A DNA stretch of 52,866 bases from Dethiosulfatibacter aminovorans DSM 17477 (GCF_900142005.1 NZ_FQZL01000027.1:1-52866), one strand, 5' to 3'; positions 35,879-45,931 are shown, counted from the first letter of the stretch. Notes: generated from the letters alone by a model not told the origin. Translations and numbers: made by a program.

Positions 35879-38317
35879 ATGAAAAAGATTCTTTCATTAG
35901 TACTAGTGATTGCATTAGTACTAGGATCATTCAGCTTCGCATTCGCTGCTACACCATCTGATGTTGTAGACACTGATTATGAAGAAGCTGTTGAAACACT
36001 TATCGCTTTGGGTGTTGTTAACGGATACCCAGACGGAACTTACAAGCCTGCAAAGGTTGTAACTAGAGCGGAAATGGCAAAACTTCTTATGGTTGAGCTT
36101 GGATATGCTGACCTTGCAGGCGGAACTGCAAACTTCAGCGACACAGCTGGACACTGGGCAGAAGGATACATAGCTCTGGCAGCAGGACTTAATATCGTAA
36201 ACGGATACCCAGACGGAACTTTCAAGGCTGACAACACTGTAACATTTGACGAGGCCCTTACTATGGTAGTTAGAGGAGCTGGATACTCTGACGAGTCTCT
36301 TACAGGTACTTGGCCAACAAACTACAAAATCAAGGCTATCAATCTTGATCTTCTTGATGACGTAGCTATGAAGGCAGCTGGTGCTGACAGAGGCGCTGTA
36401 GCTCAAATCCTTTACAATGCTCTTGACCTTGTATACGGAGAAGTAAACAATGATGGAGACTTCGAAAAGAATGTTGACGATAAGAAAATCATAGACAAGA
36501 TCGGTGAGAAAGTAAACGATTATGAAATGACATATGATGACATCTATGATGCAGACGATGCTCTTGATACAGTAATCGACTTGACTCCATACCTTTACCA
36601 CACAGTTGACTACTATGAGAACGCTGACGGTGATGTAGCTTATGTTTCTGATATTGAAACTAACGAGTTCGTAGGTGATCTTGACAATGTAAATGATGTG
36701 GATGACGAGATAACAGTTGAAGATGCTGACGACGAAGAAGAGACTTTTGATGTATCTTCAAGCACTCCTCTTTTCTACAATGGTGAGAAAGCTGAAGATA
36801 TAGATGTTCTTGACCTTATGGACGACGGAAGCTGTATGGTAAAAGTGATTTACGACGATGATGATGTTGTTCAAGGTGTTGTAGCTTGGGAATTTGAAAT
36901 TGTTCAAATCGCAACTGAGTACTCTTCAAGAAGACCTGCTGTCCTTAACGGTTTAGGAACTGAAAGTATTCTACTTCCAGCTGACCTTGATGATGATGAT
37001 GATGTAGTTCTTGATGCAGATAATCTTACAATCGTTGGAGATGCTGACGAACTTAAGGACATAGAGAAAGACGATCTTGTATACGTATACGCTTCTGACA
37101 AGAAAGCTGGTACAGACGAAGACCTAGAAGATCATCCTGCAGTTCTTAAGCTTGAAGTTGTAAGAGACGTTGTTGAAGGTGTTGAGCTTCAGGAAGTTGA
37201 AGACGAAGACGAAGCTGTATTCGACGGAGACGACTACGATGCATCTGACTTCGGTGATGTAGACTTTGATACTTTCGAGCTTGGATTAGAATATGACTTG
37301 ACTCTTGACAAGGACGGAGACGTTTATGCTATGGAAGAAGCAGACGATGAAGAAACTGTTGAAGGATATGCAGTATACGTATCAGAAGCTGACGGTGATG
37401 TAGATGAAGATGACTTCACAGGAGATCTTTCTGTAGACACTGAGCCAAGAGTTAAGGTGTTCACTGACGGCGGAGACGTAGTAATCTACGACATTGACAC
37501 TGATGATCTAGCAGATGATTCTGACGACTTTACTAAAGATGCTACAGTAACAATGGGAAGCATCAGCCTGTTCTTCGACGAATCTGAAGGTGAAATCATT
37601 GTTAACGGACTTGACAAGAGAGATCTTGTTGAAATCGAGCTTAACAGCGACGGCGAAATTACTGATGTAACTTTGGTTGGTATAGCGTACGGTGGAACTG
37701 ACTTTGACGAAGACGACATGCTGCTTGACGATATCGATGTTATAGACAATACACTGGTATTCGATATCCAGGAATCTGACGAAGATGACTGGGCAATAGT
37801 AGACGCTGACGAATTGGTTGACGGCATCGAAGGTGAGTATGACTACGACGAAGATGACTTCGAAGTAGATGTAATGACAGTTACTGACGGAATGGACGCT
37901 GGAGACATCTATGCAGCAGTTATCAAGGTTGTAGACTACTATGACGGAGATGACACAGTTGACAAAGTAAGAGCATTGGTTGACGGTGAAGAAGTGACTT
38001 ACCTTGCTGAAGACGGAGTTGATCTTGATGCTACAGTTGATACAATAGTAATCCTTGAATTCGACGGAGACAGAGTAGAGTCTTACGAGACAACTACAAG
38101 CACTGCAATCGAAGTTGCTTCTATAGACAGCATCAGAGTAAGAGCTGAAGGTGGAGATCTTTACACAATGGATGACGACGTAGTAGTTGTTGTTATTGAT
38201 GAAGGTGACTTCATAGCTGGTGAACTTTCTGACGTACTAGAGGGAGACTTTGTTGACCTTATCCAAAACGATGATGGAGATGTTGTGGTTATAGTTCTTG
38301 ACCTTGACGCTCAGTAA
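35879..38317 (+). CDS. Major S-layer protein candidate (SLH-domain, Asp-rich)
   Basis: The 812-residue secreted protein has a clean signal peptide ending AFA-A (MKKILSLVLVIALVLGSFSF...) and SLH repeats at about 27-200 (LGVVNGYPDGTYKPAKVVTRAEM, GLNIVNGYPDGTFKADNTVTFDEA). The rest is extremely acidic, with many DDDDD, EDDE and DDED runs, which suits Ca2+-dependent S-layer assembly. A full AGGAGG site and a restricted codon set distinguish it from the two paralogues upstream and suggest very high expression. It retains the family block LKLEVVRDVVEGV seen in both neighbours. Followed by a strong terminator. Confidence 0.9.
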   Translation: MKKILSLVLVIALVLGSFSFAFAATPSDVVDTDYEEAVETLIALGVVNGYPDGTYKPAKVVTRAEMAKLLMVELGYADLAGGTANFSDTAGHWAEGYIALAAGLNIVNGYPDGTFKADNTVTFDEALTMVVRGAGYSDESLTGTWPTNYKIKAINLDLLDDVAMKAAGADRGAVAQILYNALDLVYGEVNNDGDFEKNVDDKKIIDKIGEKVNDYEMTYDDIYDADDALDTVIDLTPYLYHTVDYYENADGDVAYVSDIETNEFVGDLDNVNDVDDEITVEDADDEEETFDVSSSTPLFYNGEKAEDIDVLDLMDDGSCMVKVIYDDDDVVQGVVAWEFEIVQIATEYSSRRPAVLNGLGTESILLPADLDDDDDVVLDADNLTIVGDADELKDIEKDDLVYVYASDKKAGTDEDLEDHPAVLKLEVVRDVVEGVELQEVEDEDEAVFDGDDYDASDFGDVDFDTFELGLEYDLTLDKDGDVYAMEEADDEETVEGYAVYVSEADGDVDEDDFTGDLSVDTEPRVKVFTDGGDVVIYDIDTDDLADDSDDFTKDATVTMGSISLFFDESEGEIIVNGLDKRDLVEIELNSDGEITDVTLVGIAYGGTDFDEDDMLLDDIDVIDNTLVFDIQESDEDDWAIVDADELVDGIEGEYDYDEDDFEVDVMTVTDGMDAGDIYAAVIKVVDYYDGDDTVDKVRALVDGEEVTYLAEDGVDLDATVDTIVILEFDGDRVESYETTTSTAIEVASIDSIRVRAEGGDLYTMDDDVVVVVIDEGDFIAGELSDVLEGDFVDLIQNDDGDVVVIVLDLDAQ

Positions 38318-38338
38318 TCGATATTGAATTGACAAATT

Positions 38339-38371
38339 AAATTGCAGCCCGTTGGGCTGCAATTTTTTTAT
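38339..38371 (+). terminator. Terminator after the major SLH protein
   Basis: AATTGCAGCCC pairs with GGGCTGCAATT and runs into T7. Confidence 0.9.
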
Positions 38372-38487
38372 GTTATTGGGGATAAAAAGCTTAGAAAATA
38401 CATTGCTGTTCCTAGTTTATGCCTTTTATTTGTGATATAATTATAAGGATTTGAAAAACAATATTTACTTTACACAAGGGGTGCTTT

Positions 38488-40314
38488 ATGGCTAAAAAGA
38501 AAAAAGATAATATCAGGAGAAAAACCAAGGAAAAGGCTGATTTGGGATGGTACTATTTGATACCTTTGATTTTCATAGTAGCGATCGTTCCGCTTATAAC
38601 ATATTGCAAGGTCATGGAAATTGAAGGGGCGGAAATGCTTACATGGAAAGGCGGGAATACAAACATTGATTTCTTCAGCTACTACAAGTCGTTATGGTTT
38701 GTAGCTGCTTCATATGTTTCTTTGGGTTTGATTTTTGTTTTAACGCTTACAGGACAATACAAGTTAAAGAAATCGAAGTATTATATACCACTGGGCATAT
38801 ATCTTTTTTTTGTGATATTGTCATTTGTTATGTCTGATTACGACATAGTTGCATGGAGGGGTTTTGTTGACCTTTATCAGGGTGTATGGGTTTTAATAGG
38901 ATACGGACTGGTCGTTTTTCTGGCTATGAATTATATACAGAATGAAAAACATGTAAAAACACTTGTAGGATCATATATCTTTGTTGGGTTGGTTACTTCA
39001 TTTATTGGATTGGGACAGTATTTTGGACACGATATATTCCAGACAGAGTTCGGCAAATATCTGATACTTCCCGAGAATCTTCATCCACTTGTTGAAAGTC
39101 TGAAGTTCAATTTTGGAGAAAAAACAATATATGCCACATTATACAATACTAATTTTGTTGGAAGCTTTGCAGTTATTCTGATGTGTCTGGCAGCAGCGCT
39201 TTTCATGTATTCAAAAGGAGTAGTGCAGGTTGTTTTGTCAGGCATATTCCTTGCTCTAATGTCCTTTGTATGGATAGGGTCTAACTCCCGTGCAGGATGG
39301 CTTGGTTTTGCTGTTGGAATAATATTCATAATTTTGCTTTTCAGAAAGAGTTTCAAGAGAAATGTTGTGAAGATTGTCAGTCTTGCTGTCTTGGGTATGG
39401 TCGTATTGGTTGCATTTAATTTAGTTACTGACGGCAGGATAGTCAAGGAAATCAAGTCAGTAAACTTGTTTGACGAGCTGTCAAGGCTTGAAGACAAGGC
39501 TTCAAGCCAGGTGCGGATTGAAGATATCAGGTTGGGGAAAAATACTGCAAAGATAACGACTGAAGGTGAGGACCTTAAGATAATCGTCAAAGGCAGCGAC
39601 ATGGTATTTGAAGACGGTGACGGTAATCCGCTGGAGGCTTCCCTGAATGATAATGTTATTACATTTTCCGATGAAGCTTATTCATCCTTTAGAGTATACT
39701 TAAATGATGTCGGCGGGAAATATACCTTAAAGATGTATGGTAAGAAGTTTGACTTGTATCTTATAGAAGAAGGGTTCAGGATATTGGGATCAGGAGGAGT
39801 ACTTGGAGTCTATTCGGAACCTGAACGTTTGGAATTCATGGATGGATATGAGGAATTTGCATCCTCCAGAGGCTACATATGGTCAAGAAGCGTTCCCATG
39901 ATGAAAGAGACCATACTGATCGGCCACGGTCCGGATACTTTTGCAATGGAATTTCCTCAAAAGGATTATGTAGGGAAGCTCTATGCATTCAACAAAGTAT
40001 CAACTATTGTGGACAAGCCCCACAACATGTATCTGCAGATAGGCATCAATACCGGAGTCATATCCTTGCTTGCCTTATTGTCATTGTTCTTCATGTATTT
40101 CATTGACAGCATGAGGCTTTATTGGAAAAGGGACATAGTCACATTTCTTGATCATATAGGAATTGGCTGTGTAACCGGGATGATTGCCTATCTTGGGGCA
40201 GGTTTCTTCAACGACCAGGTTATTTCCGTGGCACCCATTTTCTACGTCATGGTGGGGCTGGGTATTGCTGTGAACAGGCTTGTAAGGAAGCAGTCGGCGG
40301 AATCTCAGGAATAG
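38488..40314 (+). CDS. O-antigen ligase-like (Wzy_C/WaaL superfamily) membrane protein 1
   Basis: The 608-residue protein has about 12 transmembrane helices. The ligase core motifs are GSNSRAGWLGF (about 263-273), SSRGYIWSRSVPMM (about 458-471) and DKPHNMYLQIGINTGV (about 508-523), the last with the conserved histidine of the large periplasmic-type loop. Between helices (about 325-445) lies an extracytoplasmic insert with beta-rich sequence that is shared with the next two paralogues. In Gram-positive bacteria such enzymes move lipid-linked glycans onto acceptors; WsfB in Paenibacillus alvei does so for an S-layer protein. Position right behind the SLH genes suggests the same here. The N-terminus is lysine-rich and cytoplasmic. 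Confidence 0.85.
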   Translation: MAKKKKDNIRRKTKEKADLGWYYLIPLIFIVAIVPLITYCKVMEIEGAEMLTWKGGNTNIDFFSYYKSLWFVAASYVSLGLIFVLTLTGQYKLKKSKYYIPLGIYLFFVILSFVMSDYDIVAWRGFVDLYQGVWVLIGYGLVVFLAMNYIQNEKHVKTLVGSYIFVGLVTSFIGLGQYFGHDIFQTEFGKYLILPENLHPLVESLKFNFGEKTIYATLYNTNFVGSFAVILMCLAAALFMYSKGVVQVVLSGIFLALMSFVWIGSNSRAGWLGFAVGIIFIILLFRKSFKRNVVKIVSLAVLGMVVLVAFNLVTDGRIVKEIKSVNLFDELSRLEDKASSQVRIEDIRLGKNTAKITTEGEDLKIIVKGSDMVFEDGDGNPLEASLNDNVITFSDEAYSSFRVYLNDVGGKYTLKMYGKKFDLYLIEEGFRILGSGGVLGVYSEPERLEFMDGYEEFASSRGYIWSRSVPMMKETILIGHGPDTFAMEFPQKDYVGKLYAFNKVSTIVDKPHNMYLQIGINTGVISLLALLSLFFMYFIDSMRLYWKRDIVTFLDHIGIGCVTGMIAYLGAGFFNDQVISVAPIFYVMVGLGIAVNRLVRKQSAESQE

Positions 40315-40390
40315 AAGAAGGCAGTGCATAATTCGTATATTATGGGATATATATTTATTGATGTTGTTTTTTTATAAGGGAGAGGCGGAT

Positions 40391-42217
40391 ATGACAAAGA
40401 AAAGGAATACCAAGAATAACAATAAAAAAAATATTGATGTCAAGTCGGTAAAGAAGGATTTGGAATGGTATTATCTTATTCCTCTTATGCTTATTGTAGC
40501 AGTCATTCCGCTGATTGTATTTGCTGATAATATAAAACTTGATGATGTTGAGAAACTTTATTGGAAAGGCGGGGAGACCAATGTAGACTTTTTCAGCTAT
40601 TACAAGTCGATATTTTTTGCTGCAACAGTGTTTGTTTCGGTTATACTACTGGTGTTACTGAGGTTATCCGGAGAATTCAGGTTTAAGAAATCAAAATATT
40701 ATATTCCTGTGGGTATATATTTACTGTTTGTACTTGTTTCATATCTTATGTCAGACTATGATGTTGTGGCAAAAAGGGGATTCGTAGAGCAGTTTCAAGG
40801 CGTCTGGGTAATGGTTGCCTATGGTCTTGTAATTCTTGCCGCTTTAAACTTAGTTCAAAATGAAAGTCATGTAAAGATTATGACTGGTTCATATATCCTT
40901 CTGGGGCTTGCTGTGGGGGTTATTGGACTGGGGCAGTATCTTGGACTTGATTTTTTCAAAACGGATTTTGGCAAATATCTTATTTTGCCGGAAAACCTAC
41001 ATAATATAGGTGAAACTCTTAATTTCAAGTTCAAGGATAGGGAAATATATGCAACAATGTACAATACCAATTTTGTTGGAAGCTTTGCAGATATCATGAT
41101 GTGCCTGTCCATTGCGTTGTTTGTATATGTCAGAGGATCAAAAAAGACTGTTTGGGCAGCCATATTTTTTGTTCTGATGGAAATCATATGGATAGGGTCC
41201 AATTCAAGAGCCGGATTGGTCGGTTTTTTGCTTGGAGCTGTTTTTATTGCAGTATTTTATAGAAAAAGGATTAAACGACTGGCAATGATATTGGTTGCTG
41301 GAATCATTGTAATGACAGGCCTTAATGTATATTCGCATGGAGATGTATTCAGTGAATTCCTTTCTATGAGTCTGTCCAGGGAATCCGAGAGGCTAGATGA
41401 TAAATCTGAAGAGAATGTAAGAATTGAAGACTTGAAGTTCGAAGACAACTCTCTTTGTATTGTTACTGAGAATGAAACATTGATGCTGACTTTGGGCGAG
41501 GAGGTTTTGTCCTTCTATGATGGAGATGGAGAGCAACTGGGAGTAACAGAAGACAACGGTGTATTAAGCTTTGTTGACGAGGCGTACTCGGAATACGAAA
41601 TAAAGGTTGATGGAGAGAAGGGGAGACTTCTTGTTAGCTTCCATGATCAGGAAATCACCTTGTACATAACTGGAAAGAATGGATTCAAGATGAGGAGCTC
41701 GGGTGGTGTGATCGGAACAACGGAATATCCGGACCGACTAGAATTCATGGACGGATATGAAAGATTTGCCACATCGAGAGGCTACATATGGTCGAGAAGC
41801 ATTCCCATGCTCAAGGACACTCTTTTAATAGGGCATGGACCGGATACCTATGCCATGGAGTTTCCGCAGAAGGACTATGTAGGGAAGATGAATGCCTACA
41901 AGAATGCAACCATTATTGTGGATAAGCCGCACAACATGTTCATACAGATAGGGGTAAATACGGGAGTTGTTTCCATGCTGGCTCTGGTTGCTGTGTTTTT
42001 CATGTATTTTATGGACAGCATGAAGCTTTACTGGAGAAGGGACATGTCCACATTTCTTGACTGTCTGGGAGTAGGCTGCGTCACCGGAATGATTGCATAT
42101 CTTGGAGCAGGTATGTTCAACGACCAGATTATATCCGTAGCTCCGGTATTTTATGTATTGGTGGGACTTGGAATTGCAATTAACGATATTTTAAAAAAGA
42201 AGGCATTGGAGGAATAG
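40391..42217 (+). CDS. O-antigen ligase-like membrane protein 2
   Basis: This 608-residue paralogue of the previous gene shares the same order of helices and motifs: GSNSRAGLVGF, TSRGYIWSRSIPML and DKPHNMFIQIGVNTGV, plus the insert starting VRIEDLKFEDN. The frame opens earlier at 40358, but the ATG at 40391 has GGGAGAGG and an N-terminus (MTKKRNTKNNNKKNID) like that of gene 1. It lies 76 nt after gene 1 and directly abuts gene 3, so the three form an operon. Of the three, genes 1 and 2 are clearly the closest pair. Confidence 0.85.
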   Translation: MTKKRNTKNNNKKNIDVKSVKKDLEWYYLIPLMLIVAVIPLIVFADNIKLDDVEKLYWKGGETNVDFFSYYKSIFFAATVFVSVILLVLLRLSGEFRFKKSKYYIPVGIYLLFVLVSYLMSDYDVVAKRGFVEQFQGVWVMVAYGLVILAALNLVQNESHVKIMTGSYILLGLAVGVIGLGQYLGLDFFKTDFGKYLILPENLHNIGETLNFKFKDREIYATMYNTNFVGSFADIMMCLSIALFVYVRGSKKTVWAAIFFVLMEIIWIGSNSRAGLVGFLLGAVFIAVFYRKRIKRLAMILVAGIIVMTGLNVYSHGDVFSEFLSMSLSRESERLDDKSEENVRIEDLKFEDNSLCIVTENETLMLTLGEEVLSFYDGDGEQLGVTEDNGVLSFVDEAYSEYEIKVDGEKGRLLVSFHDQEITLYITGKNGFKMRSSGGVIGTTEYPDRLEFMDGYERFATSRGYIWSRSIPMLKDTLLIGHGPDTYAMEFPQKDYVGKMNAYKNATIIVDKPHNMFIQIGVNTGVVSMLALVAVFFMYFMDSMKLYWRRDMSTFLDCLGVGCVTGMIAYLGAGMFNDQIISVAPVFYVLVGLGIAINDILKKKALEE

Positions 42218-44065
42218 ATGGAAGAAAGAAAGAGCATTGAGACGGTGTATTTCATTCCAATAATACTGTTGCTGGCAATTGTGCCTCTAATAGTTGTAGG
42301 CAAGAGAATCGAGATCGACGGACTTGAACTGTTGAACTGGAGAGGCGGGTCTTCCCATATCGATTTCTTCAGCTATTACAAGGCTTTGGCTTTCATTATT
42401 GTAGTTTATTCATCATTTGCACTTCTGTTTGTACAGAGGATTTTCGGAAGGATAAAATTCAAGGCGTCATGGATATACATACCCTTGCTCATATATGTTT
42501 TGATGGTTATAATATCCACCTATTTCTCCGAATATCTGGTGGTTTCATGGAGAGGCTTCATGGAGCAGTTCCAGGGAGTTTGGGTACTTGCAGGATATGC
42601 CATAGCTGTTGTCCTGGCCTACAATATGGTGAGCACTGAACACGATATAAGCATAATTTTGCTTTCACTGGTTTTTTCAGGGATAATCATATTCATCATA
42701 GGATTCACCCAGTACTTCGGCTATTCGATCCTTGAACTGCCCTTCATGGCAAAGATAATACTTCCCCTGTCCGAACAGACTACGGGCATGATCCTGAATT
42801 TCAGGAATAAGATCAATACCATATCTGCAACCATGTACAATCAGAATTTTGTAGGAAGCTATGCAGCGCTGCTGTTTCCCTTGACATTGACCATGTATCT
42901 GTTCCAGGACAACAGAAAGAAGAGCTTCCTGGTTGGAATCCTTTCCTGCATGATGTTTTTCATTCTGATCGGAAGCAAGTCAAGGGCCGGTTATGTGGGT
43001 ACAATGTTTATGATTGTAATAATGTTCATAGTATCCGGGAAGGTGCTGGCTAAAAATGTAAAAAAAATCATTCCACTGATTGCATCATTTGTTGTTGTCA
43101 TCCTGCTGACAAACCATTTCAGCAACGGATCTGTTTTCACCGAGTTCGACAGGCTTGATCCAAGCGTTGAAATGGAGGTCATCAGTTCCCGTGTCAGATT
43201 TGAAGACATCAGATTCGACGGAAACAACGTGGATATAGTAACCGAGAATGAAGCCTTTAAAATCAGGTATGCAGACGAGGGAATCAGCTTTCTGGATGAC
43301 AATGACCAAAAGCTTACCCCCATAGTCGATGAAATGGAACTGACCTTTGAAGAGAAGAAATACGAAGGATACAGGGTTGAATTTTTTGAAGGAAAGGATT
43401 ATTTCAAGGTATTTGCATACAACAAGGAAATGATATATTTCATAACAGATGAAGGGCTCAAGATGTATGATATCGGAGGCACCCTTAATGTCAGTGAATA
43501 TCCAAGACAGTTCAAACCGTTGGTTGGAAGGGAGTACCTCTTCTCAGGAAGGGGATTCATCTGGATGGACAGCATTCCACTTCTTCAAGGAGCGATCGTG
43601 TACGGATACGGTCCGGGAATGTATCCAATAGCATTTCCCCAGCAGGATTATGCAGGAAAGCTCAACATGGGAGTTGCCAGAATTGTAGTTGACAAGCCCC
43701 ATGACATGTATCTGCAGATAGGCATTGAGAACGGAATACTGGCCTTGATTGCTTTGCTTGTACTTTTTGCAGGATATTTCTTCAGCAGCCTGAAGCTATA
43801 CTGGAAGGCGAAATTTCTTCACTTCAGGGAGTTTGCAGGCCTGGGTATCTTTCTTGGAATAACGGGATATCTTGTAGCAGGCATTTTCAACGACCAGATC
43901 ATTTCAGTGGCACCAATATTCTACATACTCCTTGGTGCAGGTTTTAGCCTTAATGAAATAGTGAGGTATGAAAACAACAAGATTGAGATACAAAAGGGGC
44001 TCGATGAGATAAATCACTACTGCAGCATCAATGATGGGGACATAAATGATTTTGAGATTAATTGA
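42218..44065 (+). CDS. O-antigen ligase-like membrane protein 3
   Basis: The 615-residue third paralogue starts immediately after the preceding stop with GGAGG inside gene 2's last codons. Motifs are more diverged: GSKSRAGYVGT, FSGRGFIWMDSIPLL and DKPHDMYLQIGIENGI, so Asn after the key histidine is Asp. The insert begins SSRVRFEDIRFDGNN. It lacks the lysine-rich head but has a longer cytoplasmic tail (YENNKIEIQKGLDEIN...). The divergence suggests a different donor or acceptor from genes 1 and 2. Confidence 0.84.
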   Translation: MEERKSIETVYFIPIILLLAIVPLIVVGKRIEIDGLELLNWRGGSSHIDFFSYYKALAFIIVVYSSFALLFVQRIFGRIKFKASWIYIPLLIYVLMVIISTYFSEYLVVSWRGFMEQFQGVWVLAGYAIAVVLAYNMVSTEHDISIILLSLVFSGIIIFIIGFTQYFGYSILELPFMAKIILPLSEQTTGMILNFRNKINTISATMYNQNFVGSYAALLFPLTLTMYLFQDNRKKSFLVGILSCMMFFILIGSKSRAGYVGTMFMIVIMFIVSGKVLAKNVKKIIPLIASFVVVILLTNHFSNGSVFTEFDRLDPSVEMEVISSRVRFEDIRFDGNNVDIVTENEAFKIRYADEGISFLDDNDQKLTPIVDEMELTFEEKKYEGYRVEFFEGKDYFKVFAYNKEMIYFITDEGLKMYDIGGTLNVSEYPRQFKPLVGREYLFSGRGFIWMDSIPLLQGAIVYGYGPGMYPIAFPQQDYAGKLNMGVARIVVDKPHDMYLQIGIENGILALIALLVLFAGYFFSSLKLYWKAKFLHFREFAGLGIFLGITGYLVAGIFNDQIISVAPIFYILLGAGFSLNEIVRYENNKIEIQKGLDEINHYCSINDGDINDFEIN

Positions 44066-44149
44066 ATAGTATGGATGAGGTGATGAATGCCCTGGTTTCT
44101 AAGAGAGCTGGGGCTTTTTATATGATAGAGCATAGGAGGTTAAAGGATT

Positions 44150-45928
44150 ATGAGTATTAAGACAATTTTGAGGAACTTTGCTTATGTCCACTTTGTATTG
44201 ATTATTGTTGTTTTATGCGGAGCGGTCAATGCAACAGAAGCCATGGCAGATGATACAAAACCTGAATTGATTGGTTTGTCAATCGAGAATGACATCATTT
44301 ATCTGGATGAGTATATGAAGGCTTATATAACAACAAATACTTTTACAGATAAGATAGGCATTAGTTATGATAATGTATCTGATGATATTTTTGAAACCTG
44401 GACCGACGACTACGGGATATCAGGGGACACAAAGATATGGGAAGTGGAAATAAAGATGGAATATGACGGGAAGCAGAAAATTGTTTTCTGGGCAGGAGAC
44501 GGTGAGGGATGGGATTCCGCAAAGGAAACCTATATAGATGTTGAGGAGGAAAGACCTGTTTCTGATATTCCTCAAAATGTCAGGGCCGACGCAACGGAAT
44601 ATTCGGTTACCGTTAGATGGGATGTGGTGGACAGCGCAACCAGTTATTATGTAATCCTGAATGGAAACAGGAAAAAAACGGATAGGAACGTGTACATATT
44701 CAAGGATCTTGAGCCGGACACCGAATACACCTATGCTGTCAGGTCCAATAATTCAAGCGGTTCAAGCGAATACAGCCCCATAGGAACCATCAGGACTGTA
44801 GACTCGTTGGGACCTGATGTCCCGCAGAATGTGAGTGCCAGGTGGGTAGCCGATAGAATCACAATCAGATGGGATGAGGTTGAAGATGCAGATGACTATA
44901 CAGTAAGCTTTGATGGTGAAACTTACAATACTGAAGATACATCATACGTTTTTGAAGATATTACAGAAGACAGGGACTATGAATATGCCGTATGCGCCAA
45001 TAATGGACTTGGGTCAAGCAGGTACAGCAAAACAAAGACTATTGACAAAGATGACATTTCCAGTCCGGATTTTCCTGAAGACATCCGAATAAGCGTCAGG
45101 GACGGCAGTATCACCATAAGATGGTCGGAGGTTTACGGGGCTGATGACTATACAGTAATCCTAAATGACGATGAATTCGATACAGACAGATGCGTGCATA
45201 TCTTAAAGGATCTCAAGGAAGGAAAGGAATACGAATATGGAGTCAGGGCCAACAACCTGGGAGGGGCCGGTGAATTCAGCCCCTTGGAGAAGTTTAAAAT
45301 AGATGATGATGGAGAATTCATGGAAACCAAGTATCTGGAACTCAGTGATTGGGCATTGGAACATGTGAAGAATATCGATGAAAACGGCATGATTACTGAT
45401 GAACTTCTCGATGAACTCCTTGAAGAGCCTGAAGATGTCTTGTCAAGAGCGGAATTCTGCGAGATGCTTGTCCAACTTTATGAGTCTTATGCCGAAGAAA
45501 ATAATACAGCAGTAGAATATGATCCTTCAAAGGTAAAAGATTTCATTGATTTGGATGATCTGGATGTGAGAACCAAAGACAGCATACTCAAGGCCAATGC
45601 CCTGGGAATTGTCAACGGAATGTCTGACACGGAATTTGATCCCAGTACTGCAATAACAAGGGAAATGATGGCGGTAATGCTCAGGAATACCAGCAGGGCA
45701 ATGTACGGTGAGGGTCCGGAAACGAGTATCGGTGACTGGGTGATGGATTTTGAAGATATCAATCTCATATCAAATTGGGCAGTCGACAGTGTCAGGTTCA
45801 CAAATGCACTGGGAATACTTGAGGGGGACGGGAAGGATTTTCTTCCCAAATATAAGGCGAACCACGAGATGGGACTCACGCTGCTGGACAGGTCATTCAC
45901 TACATTCCTGGACTTATATTCCCAATAG
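44150..45928 (+). CDS. Secreted fibronectin type III / SLH-like protein
   Basis: The 592-residue protein has a signal peptide or anchor (about 8-32), an Ig-like segment (about 36-130), three Fn3 domains (about 140-222, 225-307, 312-393; each with the pattern VTVRWD...ATSYYVIL...LEPDTEYTYAVRSNN) and a C-terminal SLH-like region (about 400-590; LGIVNGMSDTEFDPSTAITREMMAVML, LGILEGDGKDFLPKYKANHEMGL). It is therefore probably wall-bound through its C-terminus, the opposite polarity to the SLH proteins upstream, where the repeats are N-terminal. It starts behind AGGAGG, 84 nt after ligase 3, and likely belongs to the surface island. Function is unknown; adhesion or wall structure is inferred. Confidence 0.82.
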   Translation: MSIKTILRNFAYVHFVLIIVVLCGAVNATEAMADDTKPELIGLSIENDIIYLDEYMKAYITTNTFTDKIGISYDNVSDDIFETWTDDYGISGDTKIWEVEIKMEYDGKQKIVFWAGDGEGWDSAKETYIDVEEERPVSDIPQNVRADATEYSVTVRWDVVDSATSYYVILNGNRKKTDRNVYIFKDLEPDTEYTYAVRSNNSSGSSEYSPIGTIRTVDSLGPDVPQNVSARWVADRITIRWDEVEDADDYTVSFDGETYNTEDTSYVFEDITEDRDYEYAVCANNGLGSSRYSKTKTIDKDDISSPDFPEDIRISVRDGSITIRWSEVYGADDYTVILNDDEFDTDRCVHILKDLKEGKEYEYGVRANNLGGAGEFSPLEKFKIDDDGEFMETKYLELSDWALEHVKNIDENGMITDELLDELLEEPEDVLSRAEFCEMLVQLYESYAEENNTAVEYDPSKVKDFIDLDDLDVRTKDSILKANALGIVNGMSDTEFDPSTAITREMMAVMLRNTSRAMYGEGPETSIGDWVMDFEDINLISNWAVDSVRFTNALGILEGDGKDFLPKYKANHEMGLTLLDRSFTTFLDLYSQ

Positions 45929-45931
45929 GTG

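Noticed and set aside
35927..36601. 224-codon minus-strand frame inside the major SLH gene
   Set aside because: Produced by the restricted codon use of the real gene on the other strand.
44071..44160. 29-codon frame between ligase 3 and the Fn3 gene
   Set aside because: It overlaps the Fn3 start and a weak hairpin and lacks any recognisable feature.
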